From the NCBI RefSeq assembly GCF_014650895.1, contig NZ_BMVV01000003.1, forward strand, positions 496,001-560,000: DNA of 64,000 nucleotides, in the 5' to 3' direction. The stretch comes from Streptomyces omiyaensis (GTDB lineage: Bacteria > Actinomycetota > Actinomycetes > Streptomycetales > Streptomycetaceae). The notes beneath the pieces were generated by a model. The model did not search any database, was not told the origin of the DNA, and was given only the letters and a program-made list of their open reading frames with translations. Positions 8,572-17,694 of the stretch are shown here, one piece after another; the first letter of the stretch is position 1, and every line of letters starts with the position of its first letter. The translations under genes and the position numbers were made by a program.

Positions 8572-9054
8572 ATGGCGACTACGGGGGCTTCCGGCGTCAG
8601 GGCCGCGGTGGAATGGCTGGCCTCGGTCGCACCGGATCCCGACGCCTGCCGCTGGGAGTGGGAGCGCAACCCGCACGGGGTCGTCCTGCTGCCCGCCGGC
8701 CGGCGCTGGGACGTGCTGATCCTGCCGGGCGAGCTCGGCCGCCCCACCCTCGACGTCCTCACCCGCCTGGTGGACCGGCCCGGCCCGGTCCTCGCCGACT
8801 TCGGCGACGCCCGGACCGGCTTCTTCGTGCCGCCCGGCACGTCCGCCCGCTGGCTCGGCACCGGGGTCCGCGGCGCCGGACCCGGCACCTGGATCGTCGT
8901 CCCGCACCCGGGGCGCGCGACCGGCGCGGCGCGCTGGCTGGTGGCGCCGGACGGGCTCGGCACCCTCACCGACGCCTCACTGCTCGAACTGGCCATGCAC
9001 GAGGCGGCGGGCGCGCTGGCGGGGGGACCGCCGCGCGGGGAGAGCGCCCCCTGA
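8572..9054 (+). CDS. Small protein of unknown function, possibly related to prim-pol N-domains
   Basis: 160 residues from ATG 8572, chosen because GGAGAGGAG (8555-8563) precedes it with 8-nt spacing. No signal peptide or membrane helix is seen. The central part (PAGRRWDVLILPGELG, then FFVPPGTSARWLGTG and TWIVVPHPG) alternates strands and turns and resembles, weakly, the small single-domain proteins annotated as bifunctional DNA primase/polymerase N-terminal domains in Streptomyces; no catalytic DxD pair is evident. The gene is monocistronic and its translation start lies under a long hairpin, so control at the RNA level is likely. Function is not assigned. Confidence 0.65.
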   Translation: MATTGASGVRAAVEWLASVAPDPDACRWEWERNPHGVVLLPAGRRWDVLILPGELGRPTLDVLTRLVDRPGPVLADFGDARTGFFVPPGTSARWLGTGVRGAGPGTWIVVPHPGRATGAARWLVAPDGLGTLTDASLLELAMHEAAGALAGGPPRGESAP

Positions 9055-9216
9055 CCCCGACCTCCGCCGACGGCCCCTCCCCGGGCCCTGCGCAAACTCC
9101 CTGCGAGGGCCTTCCCGGCCCCTCCCCGCGCTCTTTCCAGAGCCCCTTCCCGAGCCCTCCCCGGGCCCGCCCCCAAGCCCCTTCCCCAGTCCCTTCTCAA
9201 GTCCCTTCCCGTACAG

Positions 9217-9246
9217 AGGTCTTGACCACTCGATTGGTCTGGACCA
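9217..9246 (+). promoter_or_regulatory. Two DasR-responsive-element-like operators upstream of chitinase
   Basis: AGGTCTTGACCA (9217-9228) and TGGTCTGGACCA (9235-9246) are two imperfect copies, 18 bp apart start to start, of the dre core TGGTCTAGACCA bound by the GntR regulator DasR. Streptomyces chitinase promoters typically carry a pair of such direct repeats over the promoter. The stretch upstream (9055-9216) holds only pyrimidine-rich, degenerate CCCTTCCC-like repeats and no recognisable gene. Confidence 0.75.
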
Positions 9247-9291
9247 TGCTGTGGCGCGCTCCACTCCGATCCCCCACCCCCGGAGGCAGTC

Positions 9292-11094
9292 GTGGACCGC
9301 ACCAGACCGCTCACCCTGCTCCTCGCGGGCGCGCTCGCCGTCGGCGGGCTCGCCGCGCTCACGCCGACCGCCCAGGCCGCCGACTCCGAACTCGCCCGCA
9401 ACGGCGGCTTCGAGGCCGGCCTGGACGGCTGGAGCTGCACCGCGGGCAGCGGCGCCGTCATCTCCTCACCCGTGCACGGCGGGACGAAGGCGCTCCAGGC
9501 GACCCCCGCCGGCAGCGACAACGCCAAGTGCGCGCAGACCATCACGGTGAAGCCCAACTCGACGTACACGCTCAGCGGCTGGGTCCGCGGCAGCTACGTC
9601 TACCTCGGCGTCACCGGCAGCGGCACCGCCGACGGCTACGCCTGGACCCAGTCGGCCCCGGACTGGCAGAAGCTCAGCAAGACCTTCACCACCGGCGCCA
9701 CGACCACCTCGGTCACGGTCTACACCCACGGCTGGTACGGCACCCCCGCCTACCAGGCCGACGACCTCTCGCTCTTCGGCCCCGGCGGCGACCCGGTCGC
9801 GATCCCCGCCACCCCGACGGGCCTCGCCGCGGGCAGCCCGACCTCCAGCACGGTGCCGCTCAGCTGGCCCGCCGTCTCCGGCGCCACCTCGTACAAGGTC
9901 TACCGGGGCGGCACCCTCGCCGCGACCGTCACCGGCACCTCGTACACCGCCACCGGCCTCACCGCGAACACCCCGTACTCCTTCCAGGTCTCCGCTGCCA
10001 ACAGCGCGGGCGAGTCCGCGAAGTCGGCCGCGGTCACCGCCACCACGACCTCCGGCGGCGGCGGGGGAGGCGGCGAACTGCCCGCCCGCGCCCTCGTCGG
10101 CTACCTCCACTCCAGCTTCGCCAACGGCTCCGGCTACACCCGCATGGCCGACGTCCCCGACTCCTGGGACGTCATCAACCTCGCCTTCGGCGAGCCGACC
10201 TCGGTGACCTCCGGCGACATCCGCTTCAGCCTCTGCCCGGTGACGGAGTGCCCGAACGTCGAGTCCGTCGCGGACTTCAAGGCCGCGATCAAGGCCAAGC
10301 AGGCGGCGGGCAAGAAGGTCCTCATCTCCATCGGCGGACAGAACGGCCAGGTCCAGCTCGCCGGCCCGGCCGCCCGCGACGCCTTCGTCTCGTCCGTCTC
10401 GAAGATCATCGACGAGTACGGCCTCGACGGCCTCGACATCGACTTCGAGGGCCACTCGCTCTCGCTCCAGACCGGCGACACCGACTTCCGGAACCCGACC
10501 TCGCCGGTGATCGTCAACCTCATCCAGGCGATCAAGACCCTGAAGGCCAAGTACGGCGCCAAGTTCGTCCTCACCATGGCCCCGGAGACCTTCTTCGTCC
10601 AGCTCGGCTACCAGTTCTACGGCTCCGGCCCCTGGGGCGGCCAGGACCCGCGCGCCGGCGCCTACCTCCCGGTCATCCACGCCCTGCGCGACGACCTCAC
10701 CCTGCTCCACGTCCAGGACTACAACTCGGGCCCCATCATGGGCCTCGACAACCAGTACCACTCCATGGGCGGCGCCGACTTCCACATCGCCATGACCGAC
10801 ATGCTGCTCACCGGCTTCCCGGTCGCCGGCAACGCCGAGCGCTTCTTCCCCGGCCTGCGCCCCGACCAGGTCGCCATCGGCCTCCCCGCCTCCACCCAGG
10901 CGGGCAACGGCCACACCACCCCCTCCGAGGTCAACAAGGCCCTCGACTGCCTCACCAAGAAGACCAACTGCGGCACCTACCAGACCCACGGCACCTGGTC
11001 GTCCCTGCGCGGCCTGATGACCTGGTCGATCAACTGGGACCGCTTCAACCAGTGGGAGTTCAGCCGGAACTTCGACGCCTACAACTGGAGCTGA
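9292..11094 (+). CDS. Secreted GH18 chitinase with CBM and fibronectin type III domain
   Basis: 600 residues starting at GTG 9292 after GGAGG (9282-9286). Domain order: Sec signal peptide (about 1-29, ending AQAAD); carbohydrate-binding module (about 30-165, beginning LARNGGFEAGLDGWSC); fibronectin type III domain (about 170-255); Gly-rich linker (SGGGGGGGE); GH18 catalytic barrel (about 263-600). The family motif DGLDGLDIDFE ends in the catalytic acid Glu386, with Asp384 also conserved, and SIGG in ISIGGQNG marks barrel strand 3. It hydrolyses chitin outside the cell, feeding N-acetylglucosamine metabolism, consistent with the dre-like operators upstream. Its 3' end overlaps the convergent PAP2 gene by 35 bp. 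Confidence 0.93.
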   Translation: MDRTRPLTLLLAGALAVGGLAALTPTAQAADSELARNGGFEAGLDGWSCTAGSGAVISSPVHGGTKALQATPAGSDNAKCAQTITVKPNSTYTLSGWVRGSYVYLGVTGSGTADGYAWTQSAPDWQKLSKTFTTGATTTSVTVYTHGWYGTPAYQADDLSLFGPGGDPVAIPATPTGLAAGSPTSSTVPLSWPAVSGATSYKVYRGGTLAATVTGTSYTATGLTANTPYSFQVSAANSAGESAKSAAVTATTTSGGGGGGGELPARALVGYLHSSFANGSGYTRMADVPDSWDVINLAFGEPTSVTSGDIRFSLCPVTECPNVESVADFKAAIKAKQAAGKKVLISIGGQNGQVQLAGPAARDAFVSSVSKIIDEYGLDGLDIDFEGHSLSLQTGDTDFRNPTSPVIVNLIQAIKTLKAKYGAKFVLTMAPETFFVQLGYQFYGSGPWGGQDPRAGAYLPVIHALRDDLTLLHVQDYNSGPIMGLDNQYHSMGGADFHIAMTDMLLTGFPVAGNAERFFPGLRPDQVAIGLPASTQAGNGHTTPSEVNKALDCLTKKTNCGTYQTHGTWSSLRGLMTWSINWDRFNQWEFSRNFDAYNWS

Positions 11095-11794
11095 CCCCCA
11101 GGACCAGGAAGCCGAGGCAGAGACTGGCCAGCACGTCCAGCGGCCAGTGGAAGCCCCGCAGGATCAGGCCCGTCCCCGTCACCGCCGTCAGCACGGCGGC
11201 GACGGGGACGAGCCGTCTCGACACCAGATAGGCGGCACCGAAGTAGGCCACCATCGCCGTCGCCGTGTGGCCGGACGGGTAGTAGCCCTGGGCCCAGGGC
11301 TCCAGGGGGCCGGGGCGGGCCGTCCACTCCTTCAGGGGGACGACCAGGAGCGGCACGGCGGCCATCGCGAGGCCCGCGAAGAGGGCGTCGGCGCGGCGGC
11401 CGCGCCGCACGGCGTACGCCATCGCGGCGGCGAGCACGGGCAGGGCCACCGTCAGATTGCCGAGGTCGGAGGCGAGTTCGCCCGCCCACCGGGGGACCGT
11501 GTCCACCAGGGAGCGGGACACCCGCTCGTCGAGCCTGGCCAAGGGGCCGTGGACGAGCACCTGCCAGGTCACGACGGCGAGGGCGACGAGCGCCGAGAAG
11601 AGAGCCGGCCGCCCTGGAACAGGGGGGGTGGTTCCGGGGCGGCCGAGGGGATCGGGCTGCCGCGCGCCCCGGGGGGTGTGGGGCGGGCGGCCATCCGATC
11701 GGTGAGGAGTCCCGGAGCCAGAGGCCCCGGCGGTGTGCGCTTCGGCACGGTGCGGACGGGGCTGGGGAGGCTCCGCCCGGGGTGTTTCTCTCAT
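11060..11794 (-). CDS. PAP2-superfamily membrane phosphatase
   Basis: The three phosphatase motifs are present: KEWTARPGP (KX6RP-like), PSGHTATA, and RGFHWPLDV (SRxxxxHxxxD-like with LRG in place of SRX). Several transmembrane helices (ALFSALVALAVVTWQ onward) surround them. Members dephosphorylate lipid phosphates such as undecaprenyl pyrophosphate, phosphatidate or phosphatidylglycerol phosphate. The start is uncertain: ATG 11794 gives 244 residues with a ~65-residue Pro/Arg-rich cytoplasmic extension, but no clear ribosome-binding site precedes it. The gene converges on the chitinase with a 35-bp tail overlap and no terminator between them. Confidence 0.75.
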   Translation of the reverse strand: MRETPRAEPPQPRPHRAEAHTAGASGSGTPHRSDGRPPHTPRGARQPDPLGRPGTTPPVPGRPALFSALVALAVVTWQVLVHGPLARLDERVSRSLVDTVPRWAGELASDLGNLTVALPVLAAAMAYAVRRGRRADALFAGLAMAAVPLLVVPLKEWTARPGPLEPWAQGYYPSGHTATAMVAYFGAAYLVSRRLVPVAAVLTAVTGTGLILRGFHWPLDVLASLCLGFLVLGVSSSCRRRSSG

Positions 11795-11895
11795 CTGGAG
11801 AAGACCGTACGGCACGCGGAGGGGGACCGACAGCGGGAAACGCGTCCCGCCATCGGCCCCCCACAGAGTCTTCACTCTTTGCGCCGAAGCGTCCC

Positions 11896-13230
11896 TCAGA
11901 GGGCGGCGAGCGCCGCCTCGATGACGTCCAGACCCTCGTTCAGCAGGTCCTCGCCGATGACCAGCGGCGGGAGGAAGCGGAGCACGTTGCCGTAGGTGCC
12001 GCAGGTGAGGACGAGGACGCCCTCGTTGTGGCAGAACTTGGCGAGCGCGGCGGCGGCCTCGGCGGCCGGCTCCTTCGTCACCGGGTCCTTCACCAGCTCG
12101 ATGGCGATCATGGCGCCGCGGCCGCGGATGTCGCCGATGACCGGGAACTTCTCCTGCATCGTGGTGAGGCGGCCCTTCATGACCTCCTCGATGCGCTTGG
12201 CCTTCCCGTTGAGGTCCAGCTCCTTCATCGTCTCGATGGCGCCGAGCGCACCGGCGCAGGCCACCGGGTTGCCGCCGTAGGTGCCGCCCAGGCCGCCGCC
12301 GTGGACGGAGTCCATGATCTCGGCGCGACCGGTGACGGCGGCGAGCGGCAGACCGCCCGCGATGCCCTTGGCGGTGGTGATGAGGTCCGGGACGATGCCC
12401 TCGTCCTCGCAGGCGAACCACTGGCCGGTGCGGCAGAAGCCGGCCTGGATCTCGTCCGCGACGAAGACGATGCCGTTGTCGTTGGCGAACTTCACGATCG
12501 CCGGAAGGAAGCCCTTGGCCGGCTCGATGAAGCCGCCCTCGCCGAGGACCGGCTCGATGACGATCGCGGCGACGTTCTCGGCGCCGATCTGCTTGGTGAT
12601 GTTGTCGATCGCCTGGGCGGCGGCCTCGGGGCCGGCGTTCTCGGCACCGGTGGGCCAGCGGTAGCCGTAGGCGACCGGCACGCGGTAGACCTCGGGCGCG
12701 AACGGACCGAAGCCCTGCTTGTACGGCATGTTCTTCGCCGTCATGCCCATGGTGAGGTTCGTCCGGCCGTGGTAGCCGTGGTCGAAGACGACGACGGCCT
12801 GGCGCTTGGTGTAGGAACGCGCGATCTTGACGGCGTTCTCGACGGCCTCGGCACCCGAGTTGAAGAGCGCGGACTTCTTGGCGTGGTCGCCCGGGGTCAG
12901 CTCGGCCAGCGCCTCGCAGACCTCCACGTAGCCCTCGTACGGCGTCACCATGAAACAGGTGTGGGTGAAGTCCTGGAGCTGCGCGGACGCGCGGCGCACG
13001 ACGGCCTCGGCGGAGGCGCCCACGGAGGTCACGGCGATGCCGGAGCCGAAGTCGATCAGCAGGTTGCCGTCGACGTCCTCGATGATGCCGCCGCCCGCGC
13101 GCTTCGTGAACACCGGCAGCGTGGAACCCACGCCCCCGGCGACGGTGTCCAGCCGGCGAGCCTGAAGCTCCTGCGACTTCGGACCGGGAATGGCGGTGAC
13201 GACGCGCCGCTCCTGCGGGACAGCGTTCAT
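11896..13230 (-). CDS. gabT: 4-aminobutyrate (GABA) aminotransferase
   Basis: Class III PLP aminotransferase of 444 residues. The PLP lysine is Lys288 in TTAKGIAGG; FVADEIQAGFCRTG provides the ring-contacting Asp, and FDHGYHGRTNLTMG the aromatic stacking region. The start ATG 13230 (MNAVPQERR) is chosen because GGAGCC precedes it; an upstream extension is Arg/Pro-rich and non-conserved in appearance. The enzyme moves the amino group of GABA to 2-oxoglutarate, giving succinate semialdehyde and glutamate. It follows logically from PatD at 1262 and probably forms the lower part of the polyamine route with the dehydrogenase at 20481. Confidence 0.92.
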   Translation of the reverse strand: MNAVPQERRVVTAIPGPKSQELQARRLDTVAGGVGSTLPVFTKRAGGGIIEDVDGNLLIDFGSGIAVTSVGASAEAVVRRASAQLQDFTHTCFMVTPYEGYVEVCEALAELTPGDHAKKSALFNSGAEAVENAVKIARSYTKRQAVVVFDHGYHGRTNLTMGMTAKNMPYKQGFGPFAPEVYRVPVAYGYRWPTGAENAGPEAAAQAIDNITKQIGAENVAAIVIEPVLGEGGFIEPAKGFLPAIVKFANDNGIVFVADEIQAGFCRTGQWFACEDEGIVPDLITTAKGIAGGLPLAAVTGRAEIMDSVHGGGLGGTYGGNPVACAGALGAIETMKELDLNGKAKRIEEVMKGRLTTMQEKFPVIGDIRGRGAMIAIELVKDPVTKEPAAEAAAALAKFCHNEGVLVLTCGTYGNVLRFLPPLVIGEDLLNEGLDVIEAALAAL

Positions 13231-13484
13231 GCGGGGCTCCTGGGGTGTTCTGGACGCTCTTGCGGGTTTCCTCCGCAGGCTAGGCGCGGGGGAGGGCTCC
13301 GGGCATGCGCCGATCGGGAGTGTTGACGGCGTGTCGTTGGACGGGATGGACATTCCGCTCCGGCGGCGGCGTTTCCCCGCCGCGCTCACGCACGCGTCCC
13401 CGAAACCCTCCCGGGGCGCCCGGCGCCCATTAGATTGACGCTGGCACAGAGGCGGCGACCTGGCTGGTCAGGGGGCAGGGGTTC

Positions 13485-15872
13485 ATGGAGACCGACGGCA
13501 CGTACGAGTCACGCGACACGAGGGGTGCGGCGGTCCCGCCCCCGGCGGCCCCGCCGGTCCCGCCGCTGCCGCCCGCCCACGCGCCGGCCGTCGTCCCCCC
13601 GCAGGCCTCGGGCGCGTCCGGCCCGCGGAACGCCGTCGCCGAATGGCTGGACGCCCCCAGGCCGAAGACGGCTCCCGGCATCTGGCGCTTCCGCCACGTC
13701 CCGCCCGCCCAGCCCCGCGAGCGGAGCCGGCTCGCCCCGGTCACCGTGGCCGGGCTCCTCATCCCCGTCGTCGTCGCGCTGATCCTGTGGTCCGTGTGGC
13801 GCCGCGGAGGCATCCCCTACCTGTGGATCCCGCTCCAGGTGCTCACGCCCGAGGAATGGTGGTACGCCGGGACCACCACGGCCCGCGACTGGCACGGCCT
13901 CGAGGCACACATCGTCTACAGCGGGGTCGTCTTCGGCGCGATCGTCTTCGCGGTCGCCCGGCTCGGAGCCTGGGGCACCGTCGTGCGCCACCTCCTGGAG
14001 CCCTACACGCCGCCCGTCCGAGCGGCGCTGACGGCCGGTGCCGGGCTCGTCGCTCTCACCTTCGTCTGGCCCGAGTGGTTCCCCTTCGTCGGCTGGGACC
14101 CGCTGCCCATCGCCTCCCCGTTCTTCTCCCTCCTCGCCCTTCTGGGGGGCGGGTACGGCATCATCACGACCGTCCCCCTCTACCTCCTCACCGTCCTCAT
14201 CACCGTCGGCGTGCTGTGGCCCTTCGCCCGCGTCGGCGACTGGAGCGGCGTCCTGCGCGCCCGGCGGAACGCCCGCCGGCCCGCGACGGTCCCCGGCGCC
14301 CCCGCCCCCCTCTCCACCTGGCCCGGGCCGAGGGACGCCGGGCAGGTGCAGGTGGCCGACGTGCTGGCGGGGGAGCTGCTGGGCGGGCGGATGAACGAGG
14401 TGGACGTCGCCCGGATCCGGCGGCGGTGGGAGCGGAGCCGGGGCGACGCCCGCCGGCTCGCCGGCTTCGTCGACACCGTGCTCCGCCAGGGCGCCGCCGC
14501 CTGGGCGCACCCCTCGGGCGACCGTGACCTGCCGCGCCGGCTGGCCGCCCACGACCTCCTGCTCGGGCAGGTGCGGATCGGGCGGGCCGTGGCCGGCGAG
14601 CGGAACCCGGCCGCCTACCGGGGCGCCGGCGTCGCGCTCGATCCGGCCGTGCTCGGCACCTCGATGCTCGTCGTCGGGCCGCCCGGCGGCGGGCCGGCCG
14701 GCGGTCTCGCCGCCGCCGCCGCCGAGGCCCTGACCCTCCAGGCCCTCACCGGCGCCTGCTCCGTCGTCGCCGTCGGCGGCCCGTCCGCCCCGTACGGACC
14801 GGACGCGGCGTACGACGTGGTGGTCCGGCTCGGCGACCCCGCCTCCCCCTACGACCTCGACCTCTACGGCGGCCTCACCGGGCCCGACGAGGCCGCCGCC
14901 CTCCTCGCGGAAGGCCTCGCCGGGGACGTCGAGTCGCTCGACCCGCGCCGCGCCGTCACGGTGCTGGCCCAGCTCCTCGGCCCGTACCGCGCGGTCCACG
15001 GTGCCTTCCCGCCGGTCCCGGTGCTGCGCGAGCTCCTGGAGGCGGGTGCCGGACCGCTCACCGCCCTGCTCGACCGGCTGCCCGCCGACGCCGCCGCGAT
15101 GCGGCGCGAGCTGGAGGGCCGGATCCGGCAGGCGGGCGGGCCCGCCGACCCCGGGCCGCTCCTCGCCGACCGGCTCGCCCTCCTCGACCGCCCCGCCTTC
15201 GCGGACTTCTTCGGTGCCGGCACGGGCGCGGCGCGGCCCTTCTCCCTGGACACCGTCGCCCACCATCCGCTCCGGGTCCGCCTGGAGCTGCCGGAGCAGG
15301 GCCACGAGGAGGCGTCCCGTCTGCTCGCGCGCCTGGTCCTCGCCCAGTTCCTGGCCGCCGCCCGCGCGGCCGGCCGCCGGAGCCACTTCGCCGGGCTCGT
15401 CCTGGACGACGCCACCGGCGCGCTCACCGGCGGGACGGTCCGCGCGCTCCAGCGGCTCCGCACCCGCGACGCCGGTGTCGTCCTCGGCCTGCGGACCCTC
15501 GGCGACGTGCCCGAGCCGCTGCACGGCCCGCTGCTCGCCGCCGTCGGCTGCCGGGCCGCCCTCTCCGGCGTCACGACCTGGGACGGCCGCGGCTTCGCGG
15601 AGGCGTGGGGCACGGAGTGGGTGGAGACCGAGGAGGTGGCGCACCACACCGTCTTCGCCAACCAGCCGATGACCCGGGCGCTGCACGCCCTGCGCAAGCG
15701 GGTCACCGGCAAGGCCGTCACGACCGACGCCGTCACGCTGAAGAAGGTCGAGCGCGAGCGCTGGTCCGCCTCCGAGCTCGCGCACTCCGTCCCGCCCGGT
15801 CACGCCGTCGTCTCCCTGACCACCGTCGAGGGCGGGCACATGCCGCCGGTCCTGGTCGACCTGCGCGCCTGA
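13485..15872 (+). CDS. Membrane protein with degenerate VirD4/TraG-like ATPase domain
   Basis: 795 residues. A Pro-rich N-terminus (1-75) leads into four probable membrane helices (about residues 88-110, 145-160, 180-200, 205-245) and a large cytoplasmic region. The layout, with the segments VVGPPGGGPAGG (about 402-413), LAGLVLDDATGAL-like strand and an ERERWSASELAHS C-terminus, recalls type IV coupling proteins and related ATPases, but the Walker A lysine and threonine are missing and Walker B reads DD. ATP hydrolysis is therefore doubtful. It is divergent from gabT; a TAGATT box lies near 13431-13440. The function is unknown. Confidence 0.7.
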   Translation: METDGTYESRDTRGAAVPPPAAPPVPPLPPAHAPAVVPPQASGASGPRNAVAEWLDAPRPKTAPGIWRFRHVPPAQPRERSRLAPVTVAGLLIPVVVALILWSVWRRGGIPYLWIPLQVLTPEEWWYAGTTTARDWHGLEAHIVYSGVVFGAIVFAVARLGAWGTVVRHLLEPYTPPVRAALTAGAGLVALTFVWPEWFPFVGWDPLPIASPFFSLLALLGGGYGIITTVPLYLLTVLITVGVLWPFARVGDWSGVLRARRNARRPATVPGAPAPLSTWPGPRDAGQVQVADVLAGELLGGRMNEVDVARIRRRWERSRGDARRLAGFVDTVLRQGAAAWAHPSGDRDLPRRLAAHDLLLGQVRIGRAVAGERNPAAYRGAGVALDPAVLGTSMLVVGPPGGGPAGGLAAAAAEALTLQALTGACSVVAVGGPSAPYGPDAAYDVVVRLGDPASPYDLDLYGGLTGPDEAAALLAEGLAGDVESLDPRRAVTVLAQLLGPYRAVHGAFPPVPVLRELLEAGAGPLTALLDRLPADAAAMRRELEGRIRQAGGPADPGPLLADRLALLDRPAFADFFGAGTGAARPFSLDTVAHHPLRVRLELPEQGHEEASRLLARLVLAQFLAAARAAGRRSHFAGLVLDDATGALTGGTVRALQRLRTRDAGVVLGLRTLGDVPEPLHGPLLAAVGCRAALSGVTTWDGRGFAEAWGTEWVETEEVAHHTVFANQPMTRALHALRKRVTGKAVTTDAVTLKKVERERWSASELAHSVPPGHAVVSLTTVEGGHMPPVLVDLRA

Positions 15873-15877
15873 CGGCG

Positions 15878-15903
15878 GGGGCTCCGGTGTCCTCCGGAGC
15901 CCC
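15878..15903 (+). terminator. Hairpin terminator after the 13485 gene
   Basis: GGGGCTCCGG (15878-15887), loop TGTCCT, CCGGAGCCCC (15894-15903): a perfect 10-bp stem that starts 5 bp after the stop. There is no T-tract, as usual in Streptomyces. Confidence 0.6.
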
Positions 15904-16050
15904 GTCGCGCGGACCGGCCGTCCGCGCGGCCCGCGCGGTCCCCCGGCGGCCCTGGCACAATCGGGTGCGCCGCCCTCCCCAGCGGTGTTCCCGTCGCCGG
16001 GTGCGGTTCTTCCGTGTTCGGTCCTGCGCCCAAAGGTCCGCCGGTTCCCG

Positions 16051-17622
16051 ATGCCGCCCACCCTCGCCTCGCTCGTCCAGCACTCCTCGCTCCGGCTCGT
16101 GGTCCGGGCCGGGGAGGACCGTCTCGACACGCCCGTCCGCTGGGCGCACGTCAGCGAGCTGGCCGATCCCGTGCCGTACATGGAGGGCGGGGAGCTGCTG
16201 CTGACCACCGCCCTCACGCTCGACGCCGAGGACGCGGAGGCGATGCGGCGCTACGTGCGGCGGCTGCTCGGGGCCGGGGTCGTGGGGCTCGGGTTCGCCG
16301 TGGGGGTGAACTACGACGCGATCCCGGACGCGCTGCTGGACGCGGCCCGCGACGAGCACCTGCCGCTCCTGGAGGTGCCGCGCCGGACGCCGTTCCTCGC
16401 CATCAGCAAGGCCGTGTCCGCGGCCATCGCCGCCGACCAGTACCGGGCGGTGACGGCGGGGTTCGAGGCGCAGCGCGAGCTGACCCGGGCCGCGCTGGCG
16501 GAGGGCCCGGACGCCGTCGTCGCCCGGCTCGCCGCGCACGTGGACGGCTGGGCCGCGCTCTACGACGCCGCCGGGACCGTCGTCGCCGTCGCGCCGGAGT
16601 GGGCGGCCCGCCGCGCGGCCCGCCTCACCCCGGACGTCGAGCGGCTGCGCGAGCGGCCCGCCCCCGCCAGCGCCGTCGTCGGCGGCACCGACGACCGGGT
16701 CGAGCTCCAGTCCCTGGGCACCGGTCGCCGGGTCCGCGGCGCCCTCGCGGTCGGCACCGGCGCGCCCCTCGGCACCGCCGAGCGGTACGCCGTCCACTCC
16801 GCGATCGCCCTGCTCACCCTCACCACCGAGCGCTCCCGCACCCTCCAGGCCGCCGAGCACCGGCTGGGCGCCGCCGTGCTGCGCATGATGCTCGCGGGGC
16901 AGGCGGAGCACGCCCGTACCGTCGCCGGCGACGTCTACGGCACCCTCCTCGACGCCCCCTTCCGGATCCTGGTCGCCGAGCCCGCCGGCGGTGAGCAGCG
17001 CCCCGCCGAACCCCCGCTGCCGGTCCTCGCCGAGGCGCTGGAGGCGGCCGCCGCCCGGGCGGGCGAGGCCGTGCTCACCGTCCCGGAGGGCGACGGCCTG
17101 CTGGTGGTGCTGGCCGGCGACGGCGGCGCGGTCGTCGCCGCCTGCGCCGGGTACGCCGAGCGCGAGGCCGAGGACGCCGGGGTCGTCGTCGGCCTCTCCG
17201 CCCCTGCCGGGCCCGGCACCGCGGCGGTCGCGTACAAGCAGGCCGAGCAGGCCCTCTCGGTGGCCCGCCGCCGGGGCCGCGCCCTGGTCGAGCACGAGGA
17301 CCTGGCGGCCGGCTCCGTCCTGCCGCTCCTCGCCGACGACGCCGTACGGGCCTTCGCCGACGGCATGCTCCGGGCGCTGCGCGAGCACGACGCCACCGGC
17401 CGCGGGGACCTGGTCGCCAGCCTGCGCGCCTGGCTCTCCCGGCACGGTCAGTGGGACGCCGCCGCGGCCGATCTCGGGGTCCACCGGCACACCCTGCGGT
17501 ACCGGATGCGGCGGGTCGAGGAGATCCTCGGGCGGTCGCTGGACGATCCGGACGTGCGGATGGAGCTGTGGCTCGCCCTCAAGACGACCGGCGAGGGGGA
17601 GAAGGAGCGGCCCGCGGGCTGA
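16051..17622 (+). CDS. PucR-family transcriptional regulator
   Basis: 523 residues. The N-terminal PucR domain (about 1-125; PTLASLVQHSSL through LLEVPRRTPFLAISKAV), a central GGDEF-like region (about 300-420) and the C-terminal CdaR/HTH_30 helix-turn-helix (HGQWDAAAADLGVHRHTLRYRMRRVEEILG) are recognisable. ATG 16051 (MPPTLAS) matches the usual beginning of the family; an upstream in-frame ATG at 15985 would add an unconserved stretch. PucR-type regulators control purine, allantoin, GABA and polyamine catabolism; location near gabT makes control of GABA genes plausible but unproven. Confidence 0.88.
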   Translation: MPPTLASLVQHSSLRLVVRAGEDRLDTPVRWAHVSELADPVPYMEGGELLLTTALTLDAEDAEAMRRYVRRLLGAGVVGLGFAVGVNYDAIPDALLDAARDEHLPLLEVPRRTPFLAISKAVSAAIAADQYRAVTAGFEAQRELTRAALAEGPDAVVARLAAHVDGWAALYDAAGTVVAVAPEWAARRAARLTPDVERLRERPAPASAVVGGTDDRVELQSLGTGRRVRGALAVGTGAPLGTAERYAVHSAIALLTLTTERSRTLQAAEHRLGAAVLRMMLAGQAEHARTVAGDVYGTLLDAPFRILVAEPAGGEQRPAEPPLPVLAEALEAAAARAGEAVLTVPEGDGLLVVLAGDGGAVVAACAGYAEREAEDAGVVVGLSAPAGPGTAAVAYKQAEQALSVARRRGRALVEHEDLAAGSVLPLLADDAVRAFADGMLRALREHDATGRGDLVASLRAWLSRHGQWDAAAADLGVHRHTLRYRMRRVEEILGRSLDDPDVRMELWLALKTTGEGEKERPAG

Positions 17623-17694
17623 TCCCGGCCGTTCCTGCCCGGGGACGGGCAGGATTCCTGGCCGGGCGGGGTCCGCGTGCTTAATCTCCTGCTC

